From Cynocephalus volans (taxonomy: Eukaryota; Chordata; Mammalia; Dermoptera; Cynocephalidae), in NCBI RefSeq assembly GCF_027409185.1, contig NC_084461.1, positions 156,794,001-156,858,000 on the forward strand: DNA of 64,000 nt, written 5' to 3'. Below are positions 43,749-55,337 of the stretch, one piece after another (position 1 is the first letter of the stretch; every line of letters begins with the position of its first letter). Both the position numbers and the translations under genes were made by a program. The notes below the pieces were generated by a model that saw only the letters and a list, made by a program, of their open reading frames with translations, made no database searches and had not been told where the DNA came from.

Positions 43749-44752
43749 TTTATTACCAATGTATACCATGACAGCTTGTAGCCAAAAACTGTGGCTGGAG
43801 GGGCAGGGACAGGGACACTGAGTGGTCACAAGGGACTTGTGGGGGCTCACAGCAGGGGGGACAAGGGGCTGGAGAGGGTGGCCTTTAAAGGACAACTGTG
43901 GTTGTAGAATGAGCTATCCTGTCCCCAATACCCACAACCAGTTGTTACCCATGCTGTCGGTGGTCCAAGACCTTCCATGAATCTCTGGCTATGACCTCCA
44001 GTCCTGTCTGAGACTCTGACTTTTCTGTGACTGTCTTTCTCAGCTAAGCCCCCAGGGCACTTCCTGCAGCTGCCTTTGGCCTCTCTGGGAATTTTTACCC
44101 AGTGGGAGAGGGGATAAGGGCTGGGGGATTGGACCAAGTGGGTGGGAAAAAGGAGTTAGGGAAGGACCACCAACCGCATGCAAGAGATGCCCCAGCCGGC
44201 TGCGGGATCCAGCAGCTGCATGAAGACACACTCACACACTCGTTCAGTACCTCACACGCCACCAGGGACCTCACATTCAGAGCCTTGCACACTCGAGGGT
44301 CTCACACACCAATCCTTGCCACTTGGAGCTTTTACCATTCAAATTTGCATGCAGTCTCTCCCCGTTCTGGGGATCTGGCCCCGCTGGAGACCTCAACGCA
44401 CCAGTCTGAACATCTCAGGAGCCTGCCTCAGCTCTCGGGGAGTGAAAGGGGTGCTGAGCCCGTCCCCGTGGTCATGCAGCGTGACCTGGAGGAAGTAGAG
44501 CTGAGGGCTGTGAGGAGACAGTGGGGCGTCAGGGCTGGCTGAGCTCGTGGGCTCATGGACACGAGGGAGATTGGTAGGGGGGTTCATTGGTGTTTGGGAG
44601 GGGAGGGTCTGGAAAGAAGGGGATGAGAAGGCCCTAGAGGCTGCCCACCTCTCCGAGGCCCGTCGCACGCAGCGGGGACCCTTTCTAGGGGCCTGGGGTC
44701 AAGAAAGGAGCCTGAGAAGGTTGGAAACCCGGGCTTACAAAAGGGGTGCAGA
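43749..44752 (-). other. GPRIN1: GPRIN1 3' UTR with AATAAA signal
   Basis: Minus-strand sequence after the GPRIN1 stop. A canonical AATAAA is read at 43754-43749, so cleavage is expected at about 43725-43740. This brings the GPRIN1 end within a few tens of bases of the CDHR2 end. Confidence 0.75.
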
Positions 44753-47700
44753 TCACTCGGCCGTGGGTCCCGCCCGCGAGCAGCACCGCGGACGGCGCAC
44801 ACTCTGCAGCAGCGCGCGGAAGAGGCCGGGCGGGCGCTTGGCAGCGCCATCTGCAGGCGCGGCGCGCACGGAGCCCGCGCGGCCCGGGCCCGTGCGGGAG
44901 GCGGGCGGCGGCGCAGGCGCCCCTTGGCGGCCGTGCTCCTCGATCTGCCGCTCCAAGTGCTTCTGGATGGCCATGCCCAGCACCTCCACTTCCATGGAGG
45001 CGCCGTACACCTCCCACGTCATGCCCTTCTCGTCCCAGCTCACATCGCGCACGGGCTCGGCCGCCTCCGGGGGCGCCACGGCGGCCGCCAGCACAGAGCC
45101 CGGCCGCACCCGCACTTCGGGGAAGGCGGGCGGCGCGGCGGCCTGCGGCGTCATAGGCCCGGTAGCCACAGAGCGCGTCTCGGCGGCGCCCAGCGACACC
45201 TGCAGGCCCGCGTCCCGGCGCGAGGGCGGCCTGGGCGCTGGGCTGGGCGCGTGCGGCGCTAACTGGAAGCTGAAGGCCGGGCCGCCCGCGCCATCCTGCG
45301 GAGACATGGGGCTCACGGCCACCGAGACGCAGGCCTGCGTGCCTGCCTGCGTGCCCGCGTCCTCGCGCGGCGGTGGCGGGGCGCTCGCCTCCCACGACGG
45401 AGCTTTGGTGAAGTTGTCGCGAGTTCGCGGCCCTGGCGGGGGCGCTGCGACCTCCGGGCTGGAGCTTCTCTCGGCCCCAGCGGCTGCCAGGTCTTTCTGA
45501 CCGAGGATGGAAGCCTCAGCGCTGGGCGTGGACTCCGGCGCCTCGGGGCCCTTGCCTCCCCCAGCACCCTCGGGAGACCGGGCTGAGCCGCAGGGTTTGC
45601 CATTTGACTGCCAGGGGGAGGAAGACAAGGACTCGGTCTTCTCCAGAGTAAGGGGATCCACCTTCCCCATTAATGGGAGCTCTGCTTTTCTGGAAGATGT
45701 AGAGTCAGCCTTCCCCAGGGATACAGGTTCTCCCTTCCCAGAGGCAATGGGGTCTGCTTTTCTGGAGGATCCAGGATCAACCTTCTCTGAGGCCTGTGGC
45801 TTCTCCTTTTGCAAAGACACAATCTCTCCTTTTCCTGTTGATGGAGCACGCTCTTGTCCAGAGAGCTTTGTTTCTGTTTTGTCCCCAGACTTCAGCTCTG
45901 CTTTCCCTGAGGCCCCGAGATCCACCTTTGTGGAGTTCACAGGATTCCCCTTCTCTAGAGGCAGAGGATTCACCTTTCCCGCTGGGAGAGCTTCTGCTTT
46001 TCCAAAGGACACGAGATCCACCTTCCCAGAGGACACCAGGACTGTTTTTCCTGGAGCTGAGGAGGCCACCTTACCTAAAGACACAGAGTCCACTTTTCCA
46101 GAGGGGACAGTTTCTGCCTTTCCCCTGCTCACGGGGTCCAGCTTGCCCAAGGCCAGAGGAACAGCCTTCCCTGAGGCTGTCGGACCCACCTTGCCAGAGG
46201 CCATAGGACCTGCCTTCTCTGAGGATATTGTGTCTCTTTCCCCCACAGTCACTGCCTCAGCTTTTACTGTGGATGGGAGATCTACTGTCCCCAAGGACTT
46301 GGGATTCTCTAGACCTGAGGACACAGGGTCTGTCTTTTCTGAAGATTCAGTATTCACTTTTCCAGAGCATGATGTTTTTATATTTCCTGCAGATATGGGA
46401 TCTACCTTTCTGGAGGACACTGGGTCCTCTTTTCCTGAAGAAACAGTTTCTTTCTTTCCCACAGACACATGTTCTGCCTGCCCAGAAGAAAAGGGCTCTG
46501 GTTTTCCTGTGGACACAGGATCCACCCATCCCAAGGAAACCTGATCCATCTTGCCTAAAGATGTGGGATCTGCATTTTTCAAAGACGTGGGATCCACCTT
46601 TCCTGCAAACACGGGATCCACATGGCTAGCAGACACATTTTTTGTCATTCTCACAGACACAGGACCCCCCTCTCCTGAGAAGGCAGGGTCCGTCTTTCCC
46701 AGGAACTGAGAGTCCCCTTTTGCAGAGGACACAGTTTCTGCATTTACCATAGAAACAGGATCTGCTATCTCCAAATCCGGAGTATCCACTCTTCCTGAGG
46801 GCCCAGGAGCCACTATTCCAAGGGATAAAGGCTCGATCTTGCCTGACGACCCTGGAGTCAGCTTTCCCAGGAGCCCTGGATCTGTCTTTCCTCCGGATAC
46901 AGAATCCATGCTTTCCAAGGACATAAGATCCGCCTTTCCTGAGGGCTCAGGATCTCTCTTTCTGAAGAACACAATATCTGCCTTTCCAGTGGATACAGAA
47001 CTCACCTTTTCTGAGGACACAGGATGCTCTTTTCCAGAATAGCTGGGCTCCTTTCTTGGGAACATAGGATCCACTTTGCCTGAGGATACAGGATCCACCT
47101 TTCTCAAAGGACCAGGATCCTCCTTCTTTGGAGACATCATATCCACCTTGCTGGAGCATATAGGATCTGCTTTTCCCAAGGATCCAAAATCATCCTCCCT
47201 TCTTGGAGTCATGGGATCTGTCCCTCCAGGAGCCACAGGACTGTCCTTTCCCAAGATTGCAGGTTCTGTTTTTCCAGAAAAGATGGGATCTGTCTTCCTT
47301 GAGGACCCAGTATCTTCCTTTCCTATGGAAGTAGAATCTGCCTGATCTGGAGACTTGGAATCCATCTTATCCAAGAACATAGGATTTCTGCTGTCTGAGG
47401 ATGTATGATCAATTTTTACTGAGGACACAGGTTCTGGCTTCCCAGACAAGGTGGTTTCTGGTGTCCCTGAGATTGAGGCTCCATCTGCCTCCAATGCCTC
47501 CTTGGTGGCTGCCTCTTGGGAAGAGATGCAGGTCAGGGAGGGACAGGCCAACCTCCTGCCAGGGCCCTCAGAGCAGGAGGCCCCTTCCTCAGCCCTACTG
47601 GGGCTGCTGTGTCTAGAGTCCATGCGTAGGCTTTGGTCAGGGGTGTGCCTGGGAGGCGCAGGGCTGGCCTTTTGCTGGGAGGGGCAGCAGTCCCTCATGG

Positions 47701-47821
47701 CTGGGCCCCCAGCCCCCAGGCTCCCATCCTGTGGGCAGCAGAGGGCTGTGGGCTGGGGTCCTGGGGGGCTGGAGTCCTTCTGAAGCAGCTGGAGCCAGTC
47801 TGGGTCTTCAGCACTGCCCAT
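44753..47821 (-). CDS. GPRIN1: G protein-regulated inducer of neurite outgrowth 1
   Basis: One uninterrupted 1,022-codon frame (human about 1,008), the complete coding sequence in a single exon. GPRIN1 binds activated Go, Gi and Gz alpha subunits and promotes neurite growth at the growth-cone membrane. Seen: N terminus [20 protein letters not shown]; a long low-complexity middle (about residues 120-740) of degenerate repeats built on D-P-x-S-x-G-K; a conserved C-terminal block from about 923 ([20 protein letters not shown]...[14 protein letters not shown]); and a terminal CC at 1013-1014 in a basic context (RRPRCCSR), the expected palmitoylation site. The last 700 bases are very GC- and CpG-rich. 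Start chosen by homology; its context is only moderate. Confidence 0.97.
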   Translation of the reverse strand: MGSAEDPDWLQLLQKDSSPPGPQPTALCCPQDGSLGAGGPAMRDCCPSQQKASPAPPRHTPDQSLRMDSRHSSPSRAEEGASCSEGPGRRLACPSLTCISSQEAATKEALEADGASISGTPETTLSGKPEPVSSVKIDHTSSDSRNPMFLDKMDSKSPDQADSTSIGKEDTGSSRKTDPIFSGKTEPAILGKDSPVAPGGTDPMTPRREDDFGSLGKADPICSSKVDMMSPKKEDPGPLRKVDPVSSGKVDPMFPRKEPSYSGKEHPVSSEKVSSVSTGKADIVFFRKRDPEPSGKADLMSLESMDSVSGGKTDPGLLGKLTPGSSGKIEPLSLGIVAPGPSGRVDTPDLEIADPVSMVNAETVSSAKGDSQFLGKTDPAFSGEGGPVSVRMTKNVSASHVDPVFAGKVDPTSLKNADPTSLGKMDQVSLGWVDPVSTGKPEPFSSGQAEHVSVGKKETVSSGKEDPVSSRKVDPISAGNIKTSCSGKVNTESSEKTDPVSSGLENPKSLGTVDLPSTVKAEAVTVGERDTISSEKAGPMASGKVGPTASGKAVPLALGKLDPVSRGKAETVPSGKVDSVSLGKVASSAPGKTVLVSSGKVDLVSFGKAEALPAGKVNPLPLEKGNPVNSTKVDLGASGKAELKSGDKTETKLSGQERAPSTGKGEIVSLQKEKPQASEKVDPGSSRKADPIASGKGEPVSLGKADSTSSRKAELPLMGKVDPLTLEKTESLSSSPWQSNGKPCGSARSPEGAGGGKGPEAPESTPSAEASILGQKDLAAAGAERSSSPEVAAPPPGPRTRDNFTKAPSWEASAPPPPREDAGTQAGTQACVSVAVSPMSPQDGAGGPAFSFQLAPHAPSPAPRPPSRRDAGLQVSLGAAETRSVATGPMTPQAAAPPAFPEVRVRPGSVLAAAVAPPEAAEPVRDVSWDEKGMTWEVYGASMEVEVLGMAIQKHLERQIEEHGRQGAPAPPPASRTGPGRAGSVRAAPADGAAKRPPGLFRALLQSVRRPRCCSRAGPTAE
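45620..47440 (-). repeat. GPRIN1: Degenerate coding repeat array in GPRIN1
   Basis: Roughly 24-30-base units encoding SGK-x-DP-x-S variants run through most of the exon. Units have diverged but keep frame. On the plus strand the same periodicity yields long stop-free shadows (345 codons at 45507-46544). Confidence 0.8.
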
Positions 47822-47837
47822 CTGCCCTCATGGCCAT
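47808..47837 (-). promoter_or_regulatory. GPRIN1: Upstream ORF overlapping the GPRIN1 start
   Basis: A nine-codon frame (ATG at 47837, a second in-frame ATG at 47831, TGA at 47810-47808) overlaps the GPRIN1 ATG in another frame. Its first ATG has A at -3 and G at +4; the main ATG has C at -3. A scanning ribosome may therefore initiate here first, which would lower GPRIN1 translation. Confidence 0.6.
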
Positions 47838-47863
47838 GCTGGAGCCCAAGACTGCTGCCTGGT

Positions 47864-47875
47864 TCTGAAACAGAG
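47864..47875 (-). other. GPRIN1: GPRIN1 exon 2 splice acceptor
   Basis: Minus strand reads CTCTCTCTGTTTCAG|AACCAGG, with the coding exon starting at 47864, 43 bases before the ATG. The 5' UTR therefore continues in an upstream exon near 55.9 kb. Confidence 0.75.
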
Positions 47876-47989
47876 AGAGCAAACTCAGACTTAGGGACAC
47901 TTCAGGGAGCAGCCTCCATCTGGGCCTCCTCCTTATCCTCTCCCGAGCAGCTGAGACTCCTTACTGTGTTCTCTGCCCTGTCTGGTCAC

Positions 47990-48300
47990 CTCCTTTCCAG
48001 AGGGCCTGGGCTGAAAACACAAACCCAACCATGTCACTCCCTCCTGCTTCATTGCTTCCAGTGGCCCTCTGGATAAGGCTTTTTTTTTTTTGGTGGCTGG
48101 CCAGTAGGGGGATCCGAACTCGTGACCATGGTGTTACAAGGCTGTGCTCTAACCAACTGAGCTAACTGGTTCTTAAAATGACATTCAAGGCCCTTTACAA
48201 TTTGGCCACAGTCCAACTTTTCAACTTCACCTACCATCACCCTTCCTTTTTTAGCCTCACTCCATGCAACACATTATCCAGAAGTTATGCTTTTGTCTTC
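47990..48300 (+). repeat. L2 LINE interrupted by a SINE
   Basis: L2 landmarks 'ccatgtcactccctcctgct', 'ttccagtggccctctggata' are followed after the SINE by 'acattcaaggccctttacaa' and 'tttggccacagtccaacttt'. Confidence 0.8.
48080..48170 (-). mobile_element. Monomeric tRNA-Ile SINE
   Basis: Reverse-orientation copy: poly-T, 'ggtggctggccagtaggggg', 'gaccatggtgttacaaggct', 'aaccaactgagctaactggt'. It splits the L2 at 47990-48300. Confidence 0.88.
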
Positions 48301-48605
48301 TAGACCAGGGGCCACAAACTCTGATGCCATAGGGGACAGGTAAGTAATTTAAGTGAGGGAAATAAGATGGGTATAAAACTCCAGAGTGCATACTCTATCT
48401 AAAGGGGGAGTGACTACTCTATCAGCCATGTGCAAAGTGCTGCCCTGAGGAAACATAGTACTAGCTCTTCCAGTTTCTTAAGAGAAGTGCGAAATCCAGA
48501 CTTGAAAGTAAAATATGCTAATTAATTCAAGATTTGTTAAAAAAAACAAAACACTATGAGGGCCAAACAAAACATGTCTGTAGGCCACTAGTTGATGTCT
48601 GTGTA
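48300..48605 (+). mobile_element. hAT-Charlie element (MER58-like)
   Basis: Terminal segments 'accaggggccacaaactctg' and 'gggccaaacaaaacatgtct' with 'taggccactagttgatgtct' match the layout of MER58-type elements. The subfamily name is from memory. Confidence 0.6.
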
Positions 48606-49714
48606 GGCCCCAGGGAGCTGTGATGGGCTTATAGTCAAGGAAGGAACACAGATGTGTGTGTTTTCAAAGATTCCTCTGGAATGGTGTGGAGACTGGGCTG
48701 AAGGAGGAGAGGGGCTGGTCAATCATTCATTCACTCTTTCATTAATTTAATCCTTCATTCATTCACCCAGGCCCTTCTCTGCAATAGGCCCTGAGCAGAG
48801 GCAATAGTCTAGATAGGAGACAGCATAGCAAACATCCTAGGGATGGAAGTTAGAGGCAGAACTGAGAGATCTAAAGGAAAATGGGTACCAACTGGTTGTA
48901 GTGGGTATATGGCGGGGGTGGCCTGCAGGATATTGGCTAGGGTGGGGGGTGCTGGGCAGGAGATTTGGGGAAAGAGGGAGTTCCATTTTGGACAAGCTGA
49001 GTTTGTGGTGTCTGGTGGACATCCAGGAAGAGGGCAGCTGGATCTACAAGCACCTCTGTTCCATTATGCATTCAGTAGCCAAAGTGAGCAGAGCTCCTGA
49101 TTCCCCCAAACCTGCTCCAAAACCTTCTCCATAGTGCTCAGTCCCAAATCACTAGAGTCACCCTTTCTTTCTCTCACACTCTACGTCCTATTCATCAGCA
49201 AAACATAATGGGTCTACCTTCAAGATATCTCCAGAATCTCATCACTCCCATGGGCCAAATCCCCACCATCTCTCACCTGGATTATCCCTGCTTTTTTTCT
49301 TAACCCCACAGTTTCTTCTCAACACAGCAGCCAGTAAAACCCAAGGCAAATCACAAGACCCTGCACTTTCTGGGCCTGCCCTTTTTTGGCCTTTTCTCCT
49401 ACTACTCTCCCTCTCTATTACACACTGTCTGCCTTGCGGGCTTTGCTGATTGTTGAACATCCCCTGCCCCAGGACCTTTGCACCAGCTGTTTCCTCTGTT
49501 TGGAATGCTTTCCCTCCAGACAGCTGCATGGTCCACTCCCTGAGGCTTTCCCTAACCTATCTTGTAGAAAACAGCCTCTTCCCCAACCCTGGCTAGAAAT
49601 CTCCATCCCCTGGTTCTGCTCAGTTTTTCTCCATAGTACTTGTCACCATCTGCCATATCACATACATTTGTTTATTGTTTATGGTTTGTCTCTTTGATTA
49701 AAATGCTACATCCA

Positions 49715-49822
49715 GGCTGGTGGATTAGCTCAGTTGGTTAAAGCGAAGCCCTATAACACCAAGGTCAAGGGTTTGGTTCCCTGTACTGGCCAGCCACCAA
49801 AAAAAAAAAAAAAAAAAAAAAA
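49715..49822 (+). mobile_element. tRNA-Ile SINE, first of a pair
   Basis: 'ggctggtggattagctcagt' through 'aacaccaaggtcaagggttt' and 'gtactggccagccacc', then about 24 A residues. Confidence 0.9.
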
Positions 49823-49834
49823 TCACTCCAATTT

Positions 49835-49938
49835 GGGCTAGCCCATTAGCTCAGTTGGTTAGAGTGCTACCTTGTAACACCAAGGTCATGGGTTCAGACT
49901 CAGTTCCTGGGCAGACCCCCCCCAAAAAGAGAGAGAGA
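49835..49938 (+). mobile_element. tRNA-Ile SINE, second of a pair
   Basis: 'gggctagcccattagctcag' through 'taacaccaaggtcatgggtt', with a C-rich then (GA)n-type tail. Only 12 bases separate it from the first copy. Confidence 0.88.
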
Positions 49939-50089
49939 ATGCCAGCTCCAGGGGATGGGGACTTGGTTGTGCTCTCTGATGTATCCCAGAGTCGAGTATA
50001 ATGACTGGCATGCATGCAGAAAGCAAGTAAGATTCTAATAAATATTTACTATATATGAATGACTGAATGATCTTTCTAAGATGTAGATC

Positions 50090-50640
50090 TAACCATACGA
50101 TCTTTTGGAGGGTCATTTGTCAATTTCTATCAAAGTTTACAAGGCACATGGAATTTGACCCAGCAAGCCCACCTCCAGGAATGGTCATGAAGATAGACTG
50201 ATGGTGCACCAGGATGCATGAGGGCACAGCTGGTGAAACCAAGAAGCAGGTTCCATGAAATGCAGGACAACACAAAACACCATGCAGCTACTAGAATGTG
50301 TAGAATGATGAGGAAAGATGCCCAAGATAAATTAAGTGAAAAAAGCCAGGGATAATACCAAGGTCAAGGGTTCGGATCCCCTTACCAGCCAGCTGCCAAA
50401 AAAAAAAAAAAAAAAAGCCAGAGAACAGCATGGCTACTAGGATCCCACACATGTAGCCAAGGAAAAGGACAGACATGTTTATGGGTTTATTTATAAAGAG
50501 AAAATTTCTGGACAGAATCCCATGAAACTGTTAGCAGTGATTGCCTCTTGGAAGTAAGACCGGGGGTCTGAGGTGGGAGAGACTTTTTTGGTATGCCTCT
50601 TTGTAAGGTTTGAATTTTGGTTATGTGTGCACTTAGTGCT
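50090..50640 (+). repeat. L1 LINE 3' fragment interrupted by a truncated SINE
   Basis: 'aatttgacccagcaagccca', 'cacctccaggaatggtcatg', 'aagataaattaagtgaaaaa', then after the SINE 'agtgattgcctcttggaagt' and 'tttgaattttggttatgtgt', the order of an L1 ORF2/3' end. Confidence 0.75.
50350..50411 (+). mobile_element. 5'-truncated tRNA-Ile SINE
   Basis: Starts in mid-element ('ggataataccaaggtcaagg'), keeps the B box and 3' end and an A tail. An 11-base duplication (aaaaaagccag, about 50339-50349 and 50412-50422) flanks it. Confidence 0.82.
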
Positions 50641-50659
50641 TTTTTAGAAAATGGGGGGG

Positions 50660-51145
50660 GGACATTTAGTAACTTCCTATTACCTCCAGTGTCAAGTCCA
50701 GCTTTTTAATGTGTTTCTAAGCTCCTATGTACCTACTTACCAGCTGGGATTTATCATTCATTACCCAATCCCACCCCCAAAGCATGTACACACACATACA
50801 CTCACATGCTCACACACACACTGCAGACACACATGAGCACGACCTCTTTGCATTCATCCACGGCTTCATATTCTCTCCCATCTCAGCCTCTACACACCCT
50901 CTGCTGGAGGAATCTTTCCCTCCTCCTTGCCTGGTTAGCTCTTGTTAAACCTTGAGGTCTCAGTTTATATGCCTCCTCCAGTGAGCCTACCAGCTTCCTC
51001 TGGGTTCCCCTGGCCTCTTATTCTTCCCTTAACTGGATGCATGTCATTCTGCGTGTAGCCATTTACACCTCTGGGTCCTTGACCAGGCCTCAGGTCCCTG
51101 GATGGGGAATCAGTTGACACTGTTCACCACTGGGTCCCCCTGGCT
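50660..51145 (+). repeat. L2 LINE fragment with internal CA-rich stretch
   Basis: 'agtaacttcctattacctcc', 'cctatgtacctacttaccag', then (CA)-rich 50790-50830, and 'ccttgaggtctcagtttata', 'gcctcctccagtgagcctac'. Confidence 0.7.
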
Positions 51146-51644
51146 TTGAGCTTATGGGACTTGGGGGAGGGGAGTTATAACTAAGATGGGGACACAGGAG
51201 GGGCAGTTTTGCAGAGGATGATGGGGCACTGGGTTTCGGGAAGTCGAACTGGAGTGCCTGTGGGACTTATGAGTGGGACGTCCAAGAGGCAGGTGGGAGA
51301 CAGGTATGAAGCACAGGAGATGTTTGGCTGGCATTCTTTGGATCTGGTCTTCATCAGCATTAAAATGACCAGCCTGTAGGGGTCAGCAGGCCTCAGATTT
51401 GAGTGGTATAGACTGGGTATTTCTTCACTTTTTGCCTTTTGATAGTGATACGGGCACAGATAAATATTTTTTCTCCCATAAGAAAAACAGTAGAATAAGG
51501 GAGATGATTGAAAACTCCAGACATCCTCAGAGAGAGGGAGATAATAGGTAGTGGTGGGACTGTGGTAAACTAAAGAGCATTGGCCCCCTTCTAAAGGGGC
51601 AACTGCATTCAATTTCTGCCAGCTGTGGCCGGTTACTAATTCAT

Positions 51645-52070
51645 CCATAACTCAACATTCATTGAGTACATATGCAGTGTTCTAGGCACTGTGCTGGGGA
51701 TACAGCAGCATGAGGAATGCATAGTCCCTGACTTCTGGATGCAGAAAGATTGAGGGGAAGGTAATAAACAAGTAGCAAATAAATGATATAATTTCAAATA
51801 ATAGATGTTGTGAGGACAAAGTAGTGGACAAATTGCTTAGACACGTGGCCAAGAAAGGCCCCTCTGAGGAGGTTAACATCTGAGCCAGTTATGAAAAGGC
51901 CTGAGGGGCTGGAGTGAAGTTGGAACAGGGAGAGGGAAGAGCAGGTGGGAGAGGAGGTAGCAGCCGATCATGCAGAGCCAGGCGGGAGGACTGGGATTTA
52001 CACTAAAGGGTTTATCCAGAAAACCCCCTGGAATGTTTTAAGCAGGGAAGTGAACGTGGCCCCCTGTGTG
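51645..52070 (-). repeat. L2 LINE, antisense
   Basis: 'aacattcattgagtacatat', 'gtgctggggatacagcagca', 'ggcccctctgaggaggttaa', 'agcagggaagtgaacgtggc'. Confidence 0.78.
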
Positions 52071-52330
52071 GCCAAGTCTAATTTTTTGAGCAAAGCCATA
52101 AATCTGGATTTTCTATATTTTAATATTGGCTCATTTAAAAAATATCGTGCAGGGGCTGGCCAGTTAGCTCAGTTGGTTAGAGCACAGTTCTGATAACACC
52201 AAGGTCAAGGGTTTGGATTCCCTTACTCGCCAGCCCCCCCCCCCAAAGAAAAGAAATCACTCAGGCTGAACGAAATGCTTTTGTAGGGCAGCTTTGACCC
52301 CTAGGTCACCAGCTTGCAACCTCTGATCTA
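52071..52330 (-). mobile_element. MER58-like hAT element interrupted by a SINE
   Basis: 52071-52150 and 52256-52330 together read like one hAT-Charlie element ('cataaatctggattttctat', then 'gctgaacgaaatgcttttgt', 'caccagcttgcaacctctga'), separated by the SINE at 52152-52255. Confidence 0.5.
52152..52255 (+). mobile_element. Monomeric tRNA-Ile SINE
   Basis: Intact monomer from 'ggggctggccagttagctca' to 'gggtttggattcccttactc' and 'gccagcccc', with a C-run and A-rich tail. Confidence 0.9.
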
Positions 52331-55303
52331 TCTGGTCCTTGGGACTGAGAAAATGGATGTTATAAGCCAGACTAACTGTGGAGACAGGCAAGAGAAAGAA
52401 AGGGCCCAGGTTCCAGTGAGGGCCAGGATCTGTCTGTCATGCCTGTCTCAGTTTCCTCCTCTGGAAAATAGAATTCAACAGCTGCCTGGCAGGTGTACAG
52501 AGAGTTTAGGATGGAGCTGGAAGGAGTCAGCAAAGGAAGAACGCTGTGGGTCCTCACTACCCCTCATTTCAGCCCTGCTAGGTCAGCCCTGGGGTCCCCA
52601 CACACCAGCCCTACCAACCAGCTCCTTCCCCCTGGGTGAGACCTGGGCAGAAAGTCAGAACAGCCCACCACTTAGCAGCTCTGTGACCTCAAGCAAGGAC
52701 CTTCTCCTCACTGGAGACTCTGGAGAACCCACCCCCTTCACCCCCTGGGCTGTTATGAGAATTAAAGATAAGGGGTGTGCAGTGCTCTGCTCACTTCAGG
52801 GCTGGGCTGTGTACATGAAAGGCCTGTTTTTATCTGCTCAGCCTGTCAGAGCTCAGCTCTGCTCTCAGGAAGGGGCAGGGGAGGGAAGAGCCTGCAGCAG
52901 AGCCACAAACCCTCAGACATGCTTGCTTGGCCCAGAGTGCTAAAAAAAAATTTTAAATCAATTTTTAAAAACTGATCAAAATTTTACAATTGGAAGATTT
53001 CACGCAAGAATCAGATTTCCTGGTTCTCTTAGAAAACTAAAATTTGGCAACTTAGTGTGCTTCCTGCATGGTGACAGTCAGCTGGAGCCAAGCAGGGACT
53101 GCCTCCTTAGATGGGGGTGTGCTCTCCAATTAGCCACAATTCCCACCCCTCCCTATGGTGTCCTGGACACTAAGGCTGACTGTCTCTTGCCATTGATCAT
53201 TGAATTTGCGCTGTCGTTTTTCTTATAACCAGCTCCTCATGTATGTTACCCTCTCGGCCTCTAGCCACCTGAGTTTGCCAAGATGCCAAGAAAGGCAGGA
53301 GGTGACCTTGCACAAGTCAAGCTCTTACAATGTGCAGATCCTATACACCAGGCAGGTGGTATGCTATCTTCCAGAGAAGGAAACTGAGGTTCTGAGAGGC
53401 AGGGATGGCCCAGCTGATAACACGCTCCTTCTGAAATCCCCCCTGGAAGAGGCTGGCTTCCCAGTTACCAGATTGCAGTTCTCATCCTGAGATGAGAAGA
53501 GGTCCAGGGTAGGGACAGAGATCCTGGCCAGGGAGATAGAAAAATGTGGGATGAAGCCCCAGCCCCAAGCCCACTGACTTGCTTCATGACTTTAGGCAAG
53601 TTTTTTGACTCTGTGAGCCTCAGCTTCCCAATCTGTGAAATGGGGGAAGGAATGTAGTTATATATAAAAAACAAGCCCAGCCCTGGGTTTAAAATCTGTT
53701 GAGAGACCATTCCAAGAGGCTCTACTGCTCACAGTTCTGCCAGGCCCTTCCTGGCTCTAAAGGAAGCCTCAGTATCCTGCAGCCACTTCTCCAAGAGGCA
53801 TCCCAGGCCTGAGACCCTACCTCCTCTCCCCCCACACCCTCCCACTAGAACCCAGCTCCATCCTGGGCCCAGCATTCTCAGTCTTCTTTTGTCATCTAGA
53901 CCCCACAACAACTTCATGGGGGGGGGCATTATCATGCCATTTCACAGGTGACAGAGGACACTGAAGTCAAAGAAAAGACTTTACCAAGGGCACACAGTTG
54001 CGGTTGGAGAAGGCTGCGTTTCAGAGCCAACTGTGTCTGAGCCCAAAGCATGTGTTCTTCCCACTTGTATCAGCTAAGATCTTGGACCCAGATGCTTGGC
54101 TCTTAAAATGCTTTTCTGCTCTTTGGGGTCAGGCCAAGGCTCCTCCCAATCCTGTGGATCTCACAGGCAACAGTACCAGGGAGCATGCAGTAGAGAAAGC
54201 AAGCGTGTCCCTGCATACATACACCCTCCTGCGGGAACACGCACAATGTATAAGCAGACGAACCTGTACACTTGGGCACAAACATCTGAGTGTGGCCCAT
54301 TTGAGATAGAAGGTTGAAATGACTGCCTATGTATGTGGGCCAGATCACCTGGCATATAAAGGAGTGAGCAGATTGTTTGTGGATGTCTGTACCAGCTTAG
54401 GCCGATCTGGGGCCAGGATGTGGTTCCTGTGTTCTACTCAAGAAGAGCTGGGTGTGCATATGTACAACCTGTATATGCAGAACGGCCTGTGTGTTTGTGC
54501 CTTGTGGGGGCCACTTGGACCCTGTAGGTATGCACAGGTGTGGCTACATGGCCTCACAGTCTCACTCATGCGAGAGCTGGCCTGGGTGTGTGCACAGGTG
54601 CTTGTGTCCTGCTTCCAGGCAGAGCAGCGCCTGTGAATGCCCATTCAGGTCACAGAGAACTGGCTAGCCCGTTGCTTTCCCTCTGGGATTTCTTCCTAGG
54701 GTGGAGCCATCCCTACACCCCCAATCAGGGCCAGGACTGCCAGGCACCTACAAACACCTCTTCCCATGTTGACAGACGGACAAGGGCCCATGAGTGTGTC
54801 TGAGAATCCCAGTCTGCTGCCCCCACTCCCTCCTCTCCTAGTGCCCTCAGAGCAGCAAAGCCTGCCAGAGGAGGAGTCTAGCAAAGAGTGATAGCAAGAC
54901 CTTCTTCCAGAAACCGCCCCCAGACCATCCATCCACCCATCCATCCATAGGAGGGCAAGAGCTTGGGCTAGTGTGGGTGCGGGTGGGCAGCAAGCTAAGA
55001 GACAGAGAGTGTGTGTATGAGGGAGCATGTGCATAAGTGTGGTGGCGCACCAGTGTCTAGGGATACACGAAGGATACCATGAGCAGGTGTGAACAGGCAC
55101 AAGCAGGTCAGAGCAGGGTGGCTGTGAGTGTGTTGTGATCACGGAGTATTCCTGAGTATGCTGTAATCAGCAATGGCTGGCGTGAATGTGTAGCTGTGCA
55201 TGGGTGTGTACGCAAGGCTCTCACTCAGTGTACTGGGTAGGTGCACAGGTGGCCGTGTGTATGAGTCTAATGGAATGACCAAGTGCCATAGTGTGAGAGG
55301 GGT

Positions 55304-55337
<34 letters not shown>

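Larger units (their letters stand above)
49150..50075 (+). repeat. L2 LINE 3' end interrupted by a SINE doublet
   Basis: Runs through 'cctggattatccctgctttt', 'ccccaggacctttgcaccag', 'tggaatgctttccctccaga', 'catagtacttgtcaccatct', breaks for the SINE pair at 49715-49938, then resumes 'agagtcgagtataatgactg' and ends in 'atatgaatgactgaatga'. Confidence 0.85.

Noticed and set aside
45507-46544. 345-codon plus-strand frame inside GPRIN1
   Set aside because: Antisense shadow of the GPRIN1 coding repeat; its translation is a mirror of the unit periodicity.
54940-54960. CRISPR-like or phage-like direct repeats among the simple repeats
   Set aside because: The repeats are short tandem microsatellites (CCAT, TG, CA) without spacers, in vertebrate DNA.
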